Positions 1 to 8,059 of a stretch of DNA of 64,000 nucleotides are shown one piece after another. Made by a program: the position numbers and the translations under genes. The notes under the pieces are model-generated. The model did not search any database. It was not told the origin of the DNA and saw only the letters and a program-made list of their open reading frames with translations. Positions within the stretch are counted from its first letter, which is position 1, and each line of letters starts with the position of its first letter. This stretch comes from Hahellaceae bacterium (GTDB lineage Bacteria > Pseudomonadota > Gammaproteobacteria > Pseudomonadales > Oleiphilaceae): NCBI GenBank assembly GCA_024234505.1, contig JACKOD010000004.1:186001-250000 (forward strand), written 5' to 3'.

Positions 1-109
1 GCACCACCGCCAGGTGATGAGGATACACTTCCGCTGCACGACGGATGAAATCCAGTGGGCTTTGGGCAACAAAATTGGCAGCATTCTTATCCAGACCAGT
101 GGTATACAC
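1..109 (-). CDS. Acyl-CoA synthetase (AMP-binding), N-terminal fragment
   Basis: Only the first 36 codons lie in the window; the gene runs off the left edge. It opens with GTG at 109 behind an AGGAGG (115-120) five bases upstream. The visible peptide begins MYTTGLDKNAANFV and continues with a serine-proline-leucine stretch and RAAEVYPHH. I recognise this opening from medium/long-chain fatty-acyl-CoA ligases of the AMP-forming family, which activate fatty acids to acyl-CoA. The family assignment rests on the N-terminus alone, since no catalytic motif is in view. Confidence 0.6.
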   Translation of the reverse strand, partial: MYTTGLDKNAANFVAQSPLDFIRRAAEVYPHHLAVV

Positions 110-304
110 GTAGGCCTCCTTTGGCGCTTTGGTGAGAGATCTGAGGGCATGATGGGGCGGCAGCCGCACGAAACCTTCTCAGTCTAGCAGCGCGAAAGGT
201 TCTCGCTATTGGCAAAAGGTATAAGTCGGCGTGTGGATTCACTCATGAGTATAAAAGTGTGGGGTGTTAAGGCGGGTCTCGGACCGGTGAAAATCTTGAA
301 CTTG

Positions 305-1081
305 TTAATGCCGCCAATCTTTCAAACCGTAGGTTTGCAGAATGTTGGCTAGTTCGCCGGAGTCCCGGAGGGCTTGCATGCCCTCGCTGAATTCAACGGC
401 CAGTTTCTCTGAGCGGACCTGAGTTTGGGGGGTGAGCGCAAGATACAGATATTGGTGCCCAACACAGCCCAGATTTTTTATACCACGGCTGTCCAGTTCG
501 GGATTGTGTTTTTGCAGGTAACCGAACACGGTACTGTCCATCCAGAACGCGTGGGCACGTCCCCTGCGCACCATTTCGAGTACGCGTTCGTAGTAGCGTG
601 AATCGATGGAGAACTCCTCAAATGTCTGCTGATATACCTCGTCTCCCAGCGCTTTTCTGTAGCGCCGCTCGTTAACCCAACCGTTAAATATAATGGTTGT
701 GCGATTCAGAAATGAAGAGGCATCACCCGCTTGCCAGGGGTCGGAATCTTTCCCGTAAAAGCAGTCGCTTTGCTCTGCAATTTCCAGCTCGGGAAATATC
801 ATGCCCGGGGTTTCGAGTTTACCCGCTGACAACACTCCGTCCAGTTCGCCTTGCATTGCCTGGTAAGCCGCGCGGGCCCATGGCAAGGCCACAAAGGTTA
901 CACGATAGCCGCGTTTTTCGAAGATGGTGCGGGCGATATCAGTCGTAAAACCTTTTTGCTCGTTATACGGACACATATGAGGACAGGCTTCGGCATAGCC
1001 GAATTCGAGTTGTGCCGCCTTATCCTCCGCCTGAACGGAGGTTAGTCCGAACACCATCAGTATGCCCAGCAACCTATTCAT
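305..1081 (-). CDS. Orphan periplasmic solute-binding protein (SBP_bac_3-like)
   Basis: The 258-residue product starts with a cleavable signal peptide (residues 1-18, ending VQA) and then shows the two-lobe layout of family 3 extracellular solute-binding proteins (polar amino acid binders): a glycine-phenylalanine-threonine-x-aspartate motif near residue 45, LPWARA near 67, and a C-terminal helix. No permease or ATPase gene lies beside it. In gammaproteobacteria many such orphan proteins are annotated as ABC transporter subunits but have no known ligand. It is transcribed away from a diguanylate cyclase at 1304, so a sensing role is possible but is inference. The start ATG follows a GAGAG-rich stretch. 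Confidence 0.8.
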   Translation of the reverse strand: MNRLLGILMVFGLTSVQAEDKAAQLEFGYAEACPHMCPYNEQKGFTTDIARTIFEKRGYRVTFVALPWARAAYQAMQGELDGVLSAGKLETPGMIFPELEIAEQSDCFYGKDSDPWQAGDASSFLNRTTIIFNGWVNERRYRKALGDEVYQQTFEEFSIDSRYYERVLEMVRRGRAHAFWMDSTVFGYLQKHNPELDSRGIKNLGCVGHQYLYLALTPQTQVRSEKLAVEFSEGMQALRDSGELANILQTYGLKDWRH

Positions 1082-1303
1082 TCACTCTCTCGCCTGCCTG
1101 TAAGCCGAAGGAAAGGCTACAAACCGCATCCATGTTAAGTTGAGTTTAGTATAGCGCGAAAGCATACCCGCAACCGGGGCTGGATAGCTACGTCCCCCAA
1201 GACCCGCGTCCCAGGACATTGTAGGCATAAATCCGTTGAGGCTGCGCAGATAAATTGCGTAAACTGCAAAGGCTCTGGCTGAAATCCACTCATAGGATGT
1301 GTA

Positions 1304-2536
1304 ATGAATTCAATCAAAACCAAACTCATCGGTGCCTTGATGCTGACCAGCCTGTTAGTGGGCTTGGTTGTACTGATTTCAACCCCCTATATGGTCGAGC
1401 ATGAAATTGCTGAAAAGGCCCTGGATTCATATTTAAATGCCTTTGAAAAGTCGATCGCACACTATATAGAAGAGAACCAATCCTGGGGGGAAGCGACAGA
1501 TGCGATGGGGTTTGCCCAGTCGCAGGATTTTCGATTGGTAGAAGAAGTGGCCCGGCTGGATAGTGCACCCATTCAATTTACCTTGTTTGATCAGAACGGC
1601 CATGTTTTACGAAGCGGGCCGGAATTTAAACTGGGCGAACAGGCGGTACTAAACACGCTGGATGACCTGGAGCCCATTGAGGTCAGGGGCAATGTGGTGG
1701 CTTATGTCCTGTCCGGCGAAGAGATTACGCTTTCTCCCAAAGAAGAAGCCTATTTGCACACTCTGGAAGAAACGCTTAGTTTTTCGATCATGGTCGCCTT
1801 GCTTGCGATTCTGCCATTTGGGATCTGGATGGGTAATCGATTGGTTTTTACACTGAATCATCTTATCAGTGCCGTCAACAACATGGCCGTAGGTGAGCTC
1901 AAGCAACAAGTGCCTACCAAAACGCGGGACGAAATCGGGGTGCTGGCCGATGCATTTAACGCCATGAATGCACAGTTGGTGGCAGCCTATGAGAATCTCG
2001 AAAGCTCAAGAAACCTGATTGCCGAGCAAGCGTCCCAACTCAAAGAGTTGAGCATTCGGGACGAACTCACGGGGTTGTACAATCGACGCTTCTTTAATGA
2101 AGAGGTGCAGTCGCTGTTTTCTGTGTCACGTCGTTATGCTCAGGAGTTTTCGCTGGTGTTGGGAGATATTGATCACTTTAAAATGGTCAACGACAATTTT
2201 TCTCATGCTACCGGAGACAAGGTGTTGAGGATTGTGGCAGAGCTTCTCCAATCGGCGGTGCGTGATTGTGACCTGGTTGCCCGTTATGGCGGGGAAGAAA
2301 TCGTGCTCGCCCTACCGAATACCGGCGTTGCAGAGGCAAAAGAAATGCTCGACAGAATCCGCCAAAGCATAGAGCAATACCCTTGGCATACCTTGAACGA
2401 CGCACTCAAAGTGACCATGAGTTTTGGTATCTCGGCCGATGCCGGTGCGCCGAATTATGAACAATTGCTGGCGCAGGCTGACGGACAGCTCTACCGTGCC
2501 AAACGCGAAGGGAGAAACCGGGTTTGTCATGGCTGA
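1304..2536 (+). CDS. Membrane diguanylate cyclase (HAMP-GGDEF)
   Basis: A 410-residue inner-membrane enzyme predicted to make cyclic di-GMP from two GTP. A first membrane segment (about 8-28) is followed by a periplasmic sensor domain (about 30-158) that I do not recognise, a second segment (159-179), a HAMP linker (about 178-230) and a GGDEF domain (about 250-408). The active-site loop reads GGEEI (329-333), a functional variant. An inhibitory I-site, RxxD at 320-323, lies five residues before it, which indicates product feedback. There is no EAL domain. The start ATG has AGGA six bases upstream. Cyclic di-GMP from enzymes like this could feed Alg44 in the alginate operon, but nothing here shows a direct link. 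Confidence 0.93.
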   Translation: MNSIKTKLIGALMLTSLLVGLVVLISTPYMVEHEIAEKALDSYLNAFEKSIAHYIEENQSWGEATDAMGFAQSQDFRLVEEVARLDSAPIQFTLFDQNGHVLRSGPEFKLGEQAVLNTLDDLEPIEVRGNVVAYVLSGEEITLSPKEEAYLHTLEETLSFSIMVALLAILPFGIWMGNRLVFTLNHLISAVNNMAVGELKQQVPTKTRDEIGVLADAFNAMNAQLVAAYENLESSRNLIAEQASQLKELSIRDELTGLYNRRFFNEEVQSLFSVSRRYAQEFSLVLGDIDHFKMVNDNFSHATGDKVLRIVAELLQSAVRDCDLVARYGGEEIVLALPNTGVAEAKEMLDRIRQSIEQYPWHTLNDALKVTMSFGISADAGAPNYEQLLAQADGQLYRAKREGRNRVCHG

Positions 2537-2699
2537 CAAGCGCATTCGATTCTAAAAAGTCTTGATCAAAACGCCTCATTAACGTTATTTCTCTGTGATG
2601 AGTACGTGATAATTCGGTCGCACAATGTCTGCATACACAATGAAGTCGCTCGAAGGGCGTGTGTACATTCCAACATTTGTGAGTGAAAGGAGATCAGAC

Positions 2700-3380
2700 G
2701 TGAATAATAAAATGACGGTACTCAGCGGTTTAATCCTCTCTTCTGCGGCCTTGTTGTCGGCCCCCACCTGGGCCGAAGGCGGCCACCATTTTGGCAAAGA
2801 AGCAACTTATGAAGTGACGCTCACCAATTTAACCCCGGGTCAGCCCATTGCGCCCTTGATGGTTACTACCCACCGTTCAGGACGCTCATTCTTTCAGGCA
2901 GGTGAGGCGCCGAGTGAAGAGTTAGCCATGCTGGCTGAAGCCGGTAACGGGTTACCGATGGCAGAAAAACTGCGTGAAATGCCCTATTTCAGCGCCGCAG
3001 AAGTTGGCTCTGGTGGCACGCGGCCCGGGTTGAGTTCAACGGTCACGATCACCGGTCATGTAAGAGATCATTTAAGTCTTGGGGCGATGCTGGGCAACAC
3101 CAACGATGCGTTCGTGGCCCTGTCTGATGTGGATTTACCAAAACGCGGAGAAACACTGACCTATTTGGCTCCCGCGTATGATGCCGGCTCGGAAACGAAT
3201 GACGAGTTCTGTGCTTCGGTACCCGGCCCTGCCTGCGGTGGGGAGGCTTTGTCACCACAAGACAGCGGTGAAGGCTTTGTGACAATTCACAACGGCATTC
3301 ACGGCATTGGCGGTCTGGATGCGGCACTTTATGACTGGCGCAATCCGGTTGCCAAAGTGGTCATCAAACGCGTTCAGTAA
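2700..3380 (+). CDS. Secreted spondin-domain protein
   Basis: I place the start at GTG 2700, because AAAGGAG lies about seven bases upstream, while an earlier in-frame ATG (2625) has no ribosome site and would bury the signal peptide. The 226-residue product begins with a signal peptide ending in TWA, then EGGHHFG. The body (ATYEVTLTNLTPGQPIAP ... ALYDWRNPVAKVVIKRV) matches the bacterial spondin_N family, a beta-sandwich fold also found in extracellular matrix proteins. Such proteins are exported and of unknown role; some sit near oxidative or metal stress genes. Two cysteines near the C-terminal third may form a disulphide. It appears monocistronic. Confidence 0.8.
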   Translation: MNNKMTVLSGLILSSAALLSAPTWAEGGHHFGKEATYEVTLTNLTPGQPIAPLMVTTHRSGRSFFQAGEAPSEELAMLAEAGNGLPMAEKLREMPYFSAAEVGSGGTRPGLSSTVTITGHVRDHLSLGAMLGNTNDAFVALSDVDLPKRGETLTYLAPAYDAGSETNDEFCASVPGPACGGEALSPQDSGEGFVTIHNGIHGIGGLDAALYDWRNPVAKVVIKRVQ

Positions 3381-3384
3381 AGTC

Positions 3385-3470
3385 GACGCGAGCACAGGGT
3401 CGCGAGGCGCGTCCTCGCCCCGATGGCCGAGCCTCGGTAACCGAAAGGGCTCCGAGGACGAGCCACCGGC
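3385..3470. repeat. Dispersed GC-rich palindromic repeat, copy A
   Basis: This intergenic stretch between two convergent genes carries arms CGTCCTCG (3410-3417) and CGAGGACG (3453-3460), with an inner perfect dyad CCGAG-C-CTCGG (3428-3438). The core, read on the plus strand, closely matches the minus strand of copies near 10304 and 55292, including the shared GTCCTCGCCCCGAT block and the later CCRAAAG segment. It could fold as a long stem-loop and act as a bidirectional terminator-like structure. It is non-coding; the family is not one I can name. Confidence 0.7.
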
Positions 3471-3510
3471 AGTCCAATCCCTCATGATGGACGTGAAAAA
3501 CGATTCATCA

Positions 3511-3750
3511 TCAGGGCTTTTTATGGCTGCCATCACACAGCGGCGGGTGGTCTGTCGATTTACAGCCGCAAAAAAATACACGCTTGGTTTCTGTGGCCTC
3601 GTACTTAACCGGGGAAAATTCGCTTCCCTTGTGTGAGCCGTCGCAGAAGGGTTGGTTCTGGCTTTGACCACAGGCACACCAGAAATATTTGGTACCTTGG
3701 GTGACTTCTACTGCAAAGGGGCCGTCTGCGGCGCGTTTAGGATTAGTCAT
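3511..3750 (-). CDS. CDGSH iron-sulfur protein, double-domain
   Basis: A small protein with two consecutive CDGSH motifs. Each has the spacing C-x-C-x9-CDGSH: CACGQSQNQPFCDGSH, then CGCKSTDHPPLCDGSH. In the mitoNEET/CDGSH family three cysteines and one histidine of each motif hold a redox-active 2Fe-2S cluster, so two clusters per chain are expected. The function in bacteria is unsettled. I start it at ATG 3750 (MTNPKRAADGP), since the upstream ATG at 3786 adds 12 residues absent from the usual family N-terminus. It lies 66 bases downstream of the FKBP gene on the same strand and may be co-transcribed with it. Confidence 0.88.
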   Translation of the reverse strand: MTNPKRAADGPFAVEVTQGTKYFWCACGQSQNQPFCDGSHKGSEFSPVKYEATETKRVFFCGCKSTDHPPLCDGSHKKP

Positions 3751-3816
3751 AACAGGATCCGTTGGAGTGAGTTCAGGGCACCGCACGACAACACGGTACC
3801 CGACTTCGGAAGAGGG

Positions 3817-4293
3817 CTATTTGATAATCTTTAACAACTCTACCTCAAAGATCAGTGTAGACCCTGCACCGATTTTTCCTGCACTGCGAAGACCATAAGC
3901 GAGATCATTGGGAATAAAAAACCGGCGCTTTTCGCCTTCGACCATAAGTTGTACCCCTTCCGTCCAGCCCTTGATCACTTGATTCAAGCCAAACTCCAGC
4001 GGTTCGCCGCGCGCCACGGAGCTGTCGAAAACCGTGCCGTCGATTAAGGTTCCGTGATAATGCACCCGTACCCTATCGCTGGGCCCGGGATGAACCGTGC
4101 CTGTACCGGGTTTGAGCACCAGAAATTGCAACCCCGAAGACGTGGTGACTACGCCTTCCTTCCGGCCGTTTTCAAGCAAAAAGGTAGCGCCTTCTTCCAG
4201 ATTGGCTTTGACGTTAACATTGTTGCCTTTGGCATAGCGAATGAGAAAAAACACCACGCCAATGGTGATCACTGCAAAAATAATTTTACTCAC
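3817..4293 (-). CDS. Membrane-anchored FKBP-type peptidyl-prolyl isomerase
   Basis: The chain has one N-terminal membrane segment (IIFAVITIGVVFFLIRYA), a short linker, and an FKBP domain of about 95 residues containing RVRVHYHGTLIDGTVFDSS and the closing GAGSTLIFEVELLKI. The family catalyses cis-trans proline isomerisation during folding; the anchor suggests it works on the periplasmic side. I choose GTG at 4293, because AGGA lies six bases upstream; the TTG at 4299 would abut the ribosome site. The linker EGATFLLENGRKEGVVTT is typical of Mip/FkpA-like proteins, though the dimerisation helix of those proteins is missing. Confidence 0.9.
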   Translation of the reverse strand: MSKIIFAVITIGVVFFLIRYAKGNNVNVKANLEEGATFLLENGRKEGVVTTSSGLQFLVLKPGTGTVHPGPSDRVRVHYHGTLIDGTVFDSSVARGEPLEFGLNQVIKGWTEGVQLMVEGEKRRFFIPNDLAYGLRSAGKIGAGSTLIFEVELLKIIK

Positions 4294-4530
4294 GTTCAAT
4301 CCTGTTCAGAATGGATTTGCAGACCTGTGCACACCGGGCGATGTGATGGCCGCGAAAACCGGGTTGGGACAAAGATCAACATAGTACAGGATGCTCTGGC
4401 CAGCACAACATCCACCCTTTCCTTTAATAGTTTTACTATACTTCAGGTCATCACCGTATGATGTTTCCACGCAAGCCGGGTGTCACGGCGTGTTTGCCTT
4501 TCAGCGGTTAAACCACTGTGGGATGAAGGT

Positions 4531-5481
4531 ATGGAATTCAAAGACTACTACAAAATACTGGGTGTGGCGGCGGATGCCGACAGCAAAACCATTAAAACGG
4601 CTTATCGCAAGCTGGCGCGAAAGTACCATCCCGATATGAACCCCGACAAGGGGGCAGAAGACAAGTTCAAAGAAGTGGCGGAAGCCTGTGAAGTGCTTAA
4701 GGATGAAGGGCGTCGCGCCGAATTCGATGAGCTGCGTAAATACGGCGGCCGATCCCATCGGGACTTTCAGCCGCCGCCGGGGTGGCAGGAAAGCCGGGGT
4801 TATCATGCTCAGGCGGGAGATCAGTTTGAGGGCGATTTTTCCGAGTTTTTTAATTCTATATTCGGCGCGCGGGGGAGTGCATTTCATACGGGCGGCCATC
4901 GGACTGAAGGTGTCCGGGGACAGGATGTAGAAATAGAAATGCCCGTGTTTCTTGAGGAAACGCAGACCGAAAATTTCAAAACAGTGGAATACCACATTCC
5001 CGTGGTGGAGCAGGGCCAACTGACGCATCTTAAAAAACATCTGCGCGTCAAGATTCCACAAGGTGTGACGGACGGCGAGCGGGTGCGGGTAAAAGGACAA
5101 GGGGCACCGGGATTCCGTGACGGTGTGGCAGGTGATCTCTATCTGCACATTCGACTGGTGCCGCATCCTTTGTTCGATGTGCAGGGACATCATCTGATGT
5201 TAACGCTGCCCCTGGCCCCGTGGGAAGCCGCGTTGGGATGCAAGGTTACGGTACCCACACTGGATGGTAAAGTGAGCCTGACGATTGCTCCCCACACGCC
5301 CGCCGGTAAAAAATTGCGGGTGAAAGGCAAGGGATTGAAAAGCAAAGGGAGCACGGGAGATCTGTATGTGGTTGTGAAAATTGTCATGCCCCCAACCGCC
5401 AGCCCGAACGCGGCGAAATTATGGCAGGCACTGGCCGCCAGTGAGTCCTTTGATCCGAGAGCCGATTGGAGTAACGCGTGA
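4531..5481 (+). CDS. cbpA: Curved DNA-binding co-chaperone CbpA (DnaJ-like)
   Basis: A 316-residue J-domain protein. The N-terminal J domain (about 1-70) contains the HPD triad at 33-35, required to stimulate DnaK ATPase. A glycine/phenylalanine-rich linker follows, then two C-terminal beta-sandwich substrate-binding domains (about 125-300) with no zinc-finger CxxCxGxG repeats. That architecture separates CbpA from DnaJ. I start at ATG 4531 (MEFKDYYKILGV), which matches the family. The next gene, cbpM, overlaps its stop codon, as in the classical cbpA-cbpM pair. Confidence 0.93.
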   Translation: MEFKDYYKILGVAADADSKTIKTAYRKLARKYHPDMNPDKGAEDKFKEVAEACEVLKDEGRRAEFDELRKYGGRSHRDFQPPPGWQESRGYHAQAGDQFEGDFSEFFNSIFGARGSAFHTGGHRTEGVRGQDVEIEMPVFLEETQTENFKTVEYHIPVVEQGQLTHLKKHLRVKIPQGVTDGERVRVKGQGAPGFRDGVAGDLYLHIRLVPHPLFDVQGHHLMLTLPLAPWEAALGCKVTVPTLDGKVSLTIAPHTPAGKKLRVKGKGLKSKGSTGDLYVVVKIVMPPTASPNAAKLWQALAASESFDPRADWSNA

Positions 5482-5798
5482 TGAGCGATATTGTGCTGAG
5501 TATCTCGTTACGGGAACTATGTCAGTTTGAAGGCGTTGAAAGCGAGATCGTTATCGAAATGGTGGAATATGGCATTGTACAGCCAATCTCAGGCGCGGCT
5601 GTGCACGACTGGGAATTTGACAGTAGTAGTGTGTACTGGCTGAAAAAGGCGTTCCGGTTATATCAGGATCTGGAGATCGACTGGATCGCTGTGGCCGTGG
5701 TGATAGATTTAATGAAACAAAATGAAGCCTTGCGTAAAGAAAACCTCTCCTACGAGCAACAACTCCGTCGATTTATCAGTGCCGATCGGGAAGGATAA
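5481..5798 (+). CDS. cbpM: Chaperone modulator CbpM
   Basis: A protein of about 105 residues with a MerR-like fold, predicted to bind the CbpA J domain and block its action on DnaK and its binding to DNA. The sequence shows the family layout: an N-terminal region (LCQFEGVESEIVIEMVEYGIV), then a tryptophan-bearing turn, a helix (YWLKKAFRLYQDLEIDW) and a C-terminal coiled segment rich in glutamine, glutamate and leucine. Its ATG overlaps the cbpA TGA as GTGATGA, so translation is probably coupled. A GTG three bases earlier is also possible as the start. Confidence 0.92.
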   Translation: MSDIVLSISLRELCQFEGVESEIVIEMVEYGIVQPISGAAVHDWEFDSSSVYWLKKAFRLYQDLEIDWIAVAVVIDLMKQNEALRKENLSYEQQLRRFISADREG

Positions 5799-5856
5799 TG
5801 CACAGACTCAGGTGGGGAACCGGCAGTGGACGGGTTCCTCCACCAGCATTCGAGTG

Positions 5857-6069
5857 TTATTCTTTTTGGGTGGCCTTTTTTCGTAGATCGCTGACCAGAT
5901 CGTAGCCGATCCCCCAGTTTTCAGTTTTTACTTCGTCAATAATGACATGCGTCGTGGCAGGGTTCTTATCCAACACCTCGACCAGTAGTTGCGTTACGCC
6001 TTTGACCAGCCGAGCTTTCTGTTCGGTAGTCACGTTTTCATCGGTAATTTTAATATTTACGTATGGCAT
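5857..6069 (-). CDS. 4-oxalocrotonate tautomerase family protein
   Basis: A 70-residue protein starting MPYVNIKI. Removal of the initiator methionine exposes the N-terminal proline that serves as the catalytic base in this family. The rest (EQKARLVKGVTQLL ... THVIIDEVKTENWGIG) fits the beta-alpha-beta tautomerase unit. Small tautomerases isomerise 2-hydroxydienoates in aromatic ring-cleavage pathways, but many members outside such pathways have unknown substrates, and none of those pathways is seen here. It is preceded by an NTF2-like gene on the same strand and both lie divergent from a LysR regulator. Confidence 0.9.
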   Translation of the reverse strand: MPYVNIKITDENVTTEQKARLVKGVTQLLVEVLDKNPATTHVIIDEVKTENWGIGYDLVSDLRKKATQKE

Positions 6070-6105
6070 GGTGTGCTCCTTTGACGTGCCTTCGCTGAAA
6101 TAAGA

Positions 6106-6480
6106 TCAACACAGCGTGGCGGTGTGTGGCTGTGTGGGTGATCCGATATCCGTGTACATTTTGCTGACGATCTGCCAGCGACTGTTTTCCTCTAAAAATC
6201 CAAGGTAGTCGATATAGAAATAATCGAATAGCGGGCATTCGACTTTTGCCATGGCCTGATCCTTGATCACTTCTATCGAAACAATTTTGTATCTGAAAGG
6301 GTGGCCTTGCTGACTGGGGATGGGGCGATTTGCAACGTCGCTCAACCACTCCTCCAGCGTACGGCGTTTTCCCGGGGTTTTGAGCACCACCTCTGGATGA
6401 AACAGTCTGCGAAGCTTGTCGGTATCTCCGTAATGTAATCCGTTGAAGTAGTCGTGGAGCATGATTAAAAGGGGTTGCAT
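6106..6480 (-). CDS. NTF2-like / SnoaL-type protein
   Basis: A 124-residue protein of the NTF2-like superfamily (closest to the putative lumazine-binding group). It shows an N-terminal helix pair (LLIMLHDYFNGLHYGD), the FHPEVV turn, and the C-terminal sheet ending SRWQIVSKMYTDIG. Proteins of this fold use a cone-shaped pocket for small hydrophobic ligands or act as isomerases and hydratases; the substrate here is unknown. It precedes the tautomerase by 36 bases, so the two likely form one operon, controlled by the divergent LysR regulator. Confidence 0.78.
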   Translation of the reverse strand: MQPLLIMLHDYFNGLHYGDTDKLRRLFHPEVVLKTPGKRRTLEEWLSDVANRPIPSQQGHPFRYKIVSIEVIKDQAMAKVECPLFDYFYIDYLGFLEENSRWQIVSKMYTDIGSPTQPHTATLC

Positions 6481-6550
6481 GAGATGCCTTCCAACTTAAA
6501 AACAGTGTTTGATGTTTAGTGTTTATGAGTGGAGTCTACGCATTCACCGC

Positions 6551-6578
6551 TGTTTCATAAATGGCTACAATAGAAACA
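6551..6578. promoter_or_regulatory. Candidate LysR operator dyad in divergent intergenic region
   Basis: TGTTTC (6551-6556) and GAAACA (6573-6578) form a perfect 6-bp inverted repeat with a 16-base spacer, in the 120 bases between the NTF2-like gene and the LysR gene. LysR regulators normally bind such dyads between themselves and their divergent target. The site is a plain sequence observation; the binding protein is inferred. Confidence 0.4.
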
Positions 6579-6603
6579 TCATGTATTCATTATGGAAACA
6601 AAT

Positions 6604-7524
6604 GTGGATAAATTGCGGGCGATTAATCTCTTTGTACGTGTGGCAGAAACAGGCAGTTTTACCCTGGTAGCGGATGAGCTGAATGCCTCCAAGTCCATGA
6701 TCAGTAAGGAGCTTTCCAAACTTGAAGCGGATATTGGCGTGCGTTTATTGCACCGCTCGACGCGCCATGTGGTGCTCACGCCAGCGGGAGAAGGCTATCT
6801 GGCGCACTGTCGAGAAATTCTGCTCAAACTTTCGGATGCCGATGCCTATGTGCAGCGGTTGAATCCGCTGACCCAAGGTAAATTGCGTATTAACGCACCC
6901 ATGGCGCTGGCCACCACGCATCTTGCCCGGATGTTTACCGAGTTTATGCAGGCGTATCCCAATATTGCGCTGGATATCCATCTGGATGATGCGCCGATTG
7001 ATTTAATCGAAAAAGGGTTCGATCTGGGATTTCGCGCCTCCAGTCGTCCACTGGAATCAAATTATGTAGGTAAGCCACTGATATCGTTTAAGTATCATGT
7101 GGTGGTGGCTCCCTCCTATCTGGCGTCACATGCCACAATCACCACACCGGCAGATTTGTCGCATCACCAGTGCTTTGTTTACAGTTATTTCAAAGGCAAG
7201 GCTCATTGGCCCTTGGGGGAAGGTGTTGATATTTCCGGACGTCTTAAGGTGAACAATATATTGTTTATGCTGGAGGCCATCAAAGCAGGCTTGGGGGTTG
7301 GTTTTATACCCGATTTTGCTTGTCGCGCTTCGTTAGCCAATGGTGATGTGGTAGAAATACTGCAAGAGGCTGAGCGGCCGACGCTTACCCTTTATGCACT
7401 TTATCCTGTTCGGCACCATCTTCCTCCAGCTTTAAAGACCTGTGTCAGTTTTTTACAAGCGTGGTTTCACCGTGAGTTCGCTGACGATGCTCACCTGGTT
7501 TATCAAAAAAACCATGGCAATTAA
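6604..7524 (+). CDS. LysR-family transcriptional regulator
   Basis: A regulator of about 306 residues with an N-terminal winged helix-turn-helix (KLRAINLFVRVAETGSF ... RLLHRSTRHVVLTPAGE) and a C-terminal two-lobe ligand-binding domain (about 90-295). It belongs to the large subgroup that opens MDKLRAINLF. I prefer GTG 6604 (VDKLRAINLF), which has GGAAA upstream, over the ATG at 6592, which has none. It is divergent from the NTF2-like and tautomerase genes, the usual layout for a LysR regulator and its target operon. The inducer is not predictable. Confidence 0.9.
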   Translation: MDKLRAINLFVRVAETGSFTLVADELNASKSMISKELSKLEADIGVRLLHRSTRHVVLTPAGEGYLAHCREILLKLSDADAYVQRLNPLTQGKLRINAPMALATTHLARMFTEFMQAYPNIALDIHLDDAPIDLIEKGFDLGFRASSRPLESNYVGKPLISFKYHVVVAPSYLASHATITTPADLSHHQCFVYSYFKGKAHWPLGEGVDISGRLKVNNILFMLEAIKAGLGVGFIPDFACRASLANGDVVEILQEAERPTLTLYALYPVRHHLPPALKTCVSFLQAWFHREFADDAHLVYQKNHGN

Positions 7525-7638
7525 GTGGAATTGTGACTGCATTTATTAGTATGCTTTCGCCTTTAATCGATCAGGGCCAGGATTTACAGTGCTTGCCTGT
7601 AAGTAGTGCCGTTAATGTATGCCGCTAAGGAATTCCTT

Positions 7639-7980
7639 ATGAGTAGTTTGCCTAACTGTCCAAAATGTAGCTCTGAATATACTTACGAAGATGGTGAGCA
7701 GTATATTTGCCCCGAGTGTGCCCACGAGTGGTCTAAAAATGCGTCAGCAGATTCCGCAGAAGGCGAGCGTATCGTTAAAGATTCGAATGGCAATATTCTG
7801 AGTGACGGTGACACCATCACTGTCATTAAAGATCTGAAAGTTAAAGGCTCATCGCTGGTGGTTAAAGTGGGTACGAAAGTGAAAAATATTCGTATCGTCG
7901 ATGGCGACCATGATATCGATTGTAAAATCGATGGTATTGGCGCAATGAAATTAAAGTCTGAATTTGTTAAGAAAGTTTGA
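7639..7980 (+). CDS. yjdM: Zinc-ribbon PhnA-domain protein (YjdM/PhnA type)
   Basis: A 113-residue protein. The N-terminus holds a zinc ribbon, CPKC-x14-CPEC, and the C-terminal domain (GDTITVIKDLKVKGSSLVVKVGTKVKNIRIVDGDHDIDCKIDGIG) is the compact beta fold of the PhnA family. Despite the old name, the family has no proven part in phosphonate use. The start ATG 7639 has AAGGAA about six bases upstream; an in-frame ATG at 7606 has no such signal. A strong hairpin follows the stop codon, so the gene looks monocistronic. Confidence 0.88.
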   Translation: MSSLPNCPKCSSEYTYEDGEQYICPECAHEWSKNASADSAEGERIVKDSNGNILSDGDTITVIKDLKVKGSSLVVKVGTKVKNIRIVDGDHDIDCKIDGIGAMKLKSEFVKKV

Positions 7981-8018
7981 GTTTATTAAGTAAGAAAGTC
8001 TGATCACGGCAATCCCGG

Positions 8019-8050
8019 AACCGACCTCGCTCTGAAAGGCGAGGTCGGTT
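8019..8050. terminator. Bidirectional hairpin terminator between convergent genes
   Basis: AACCGACCTCGC (8019-8030) pairs perfectly with GCGAGGTCGGTT (8039-8050) around an 8-base loop. On the plus strand a weak T-rich run follows (GATTTT). It sits between the ends of the PhnA-type gene and the convergent hydroxylase gene. Confidence 0.7.
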
Positions 8051-8059
8051 GATCGGATT

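Noticed and set aside
4501..5193. 230-codon open frame on the minus strand
   Set aside because: Antisense to cbpA and of unlikely composition.
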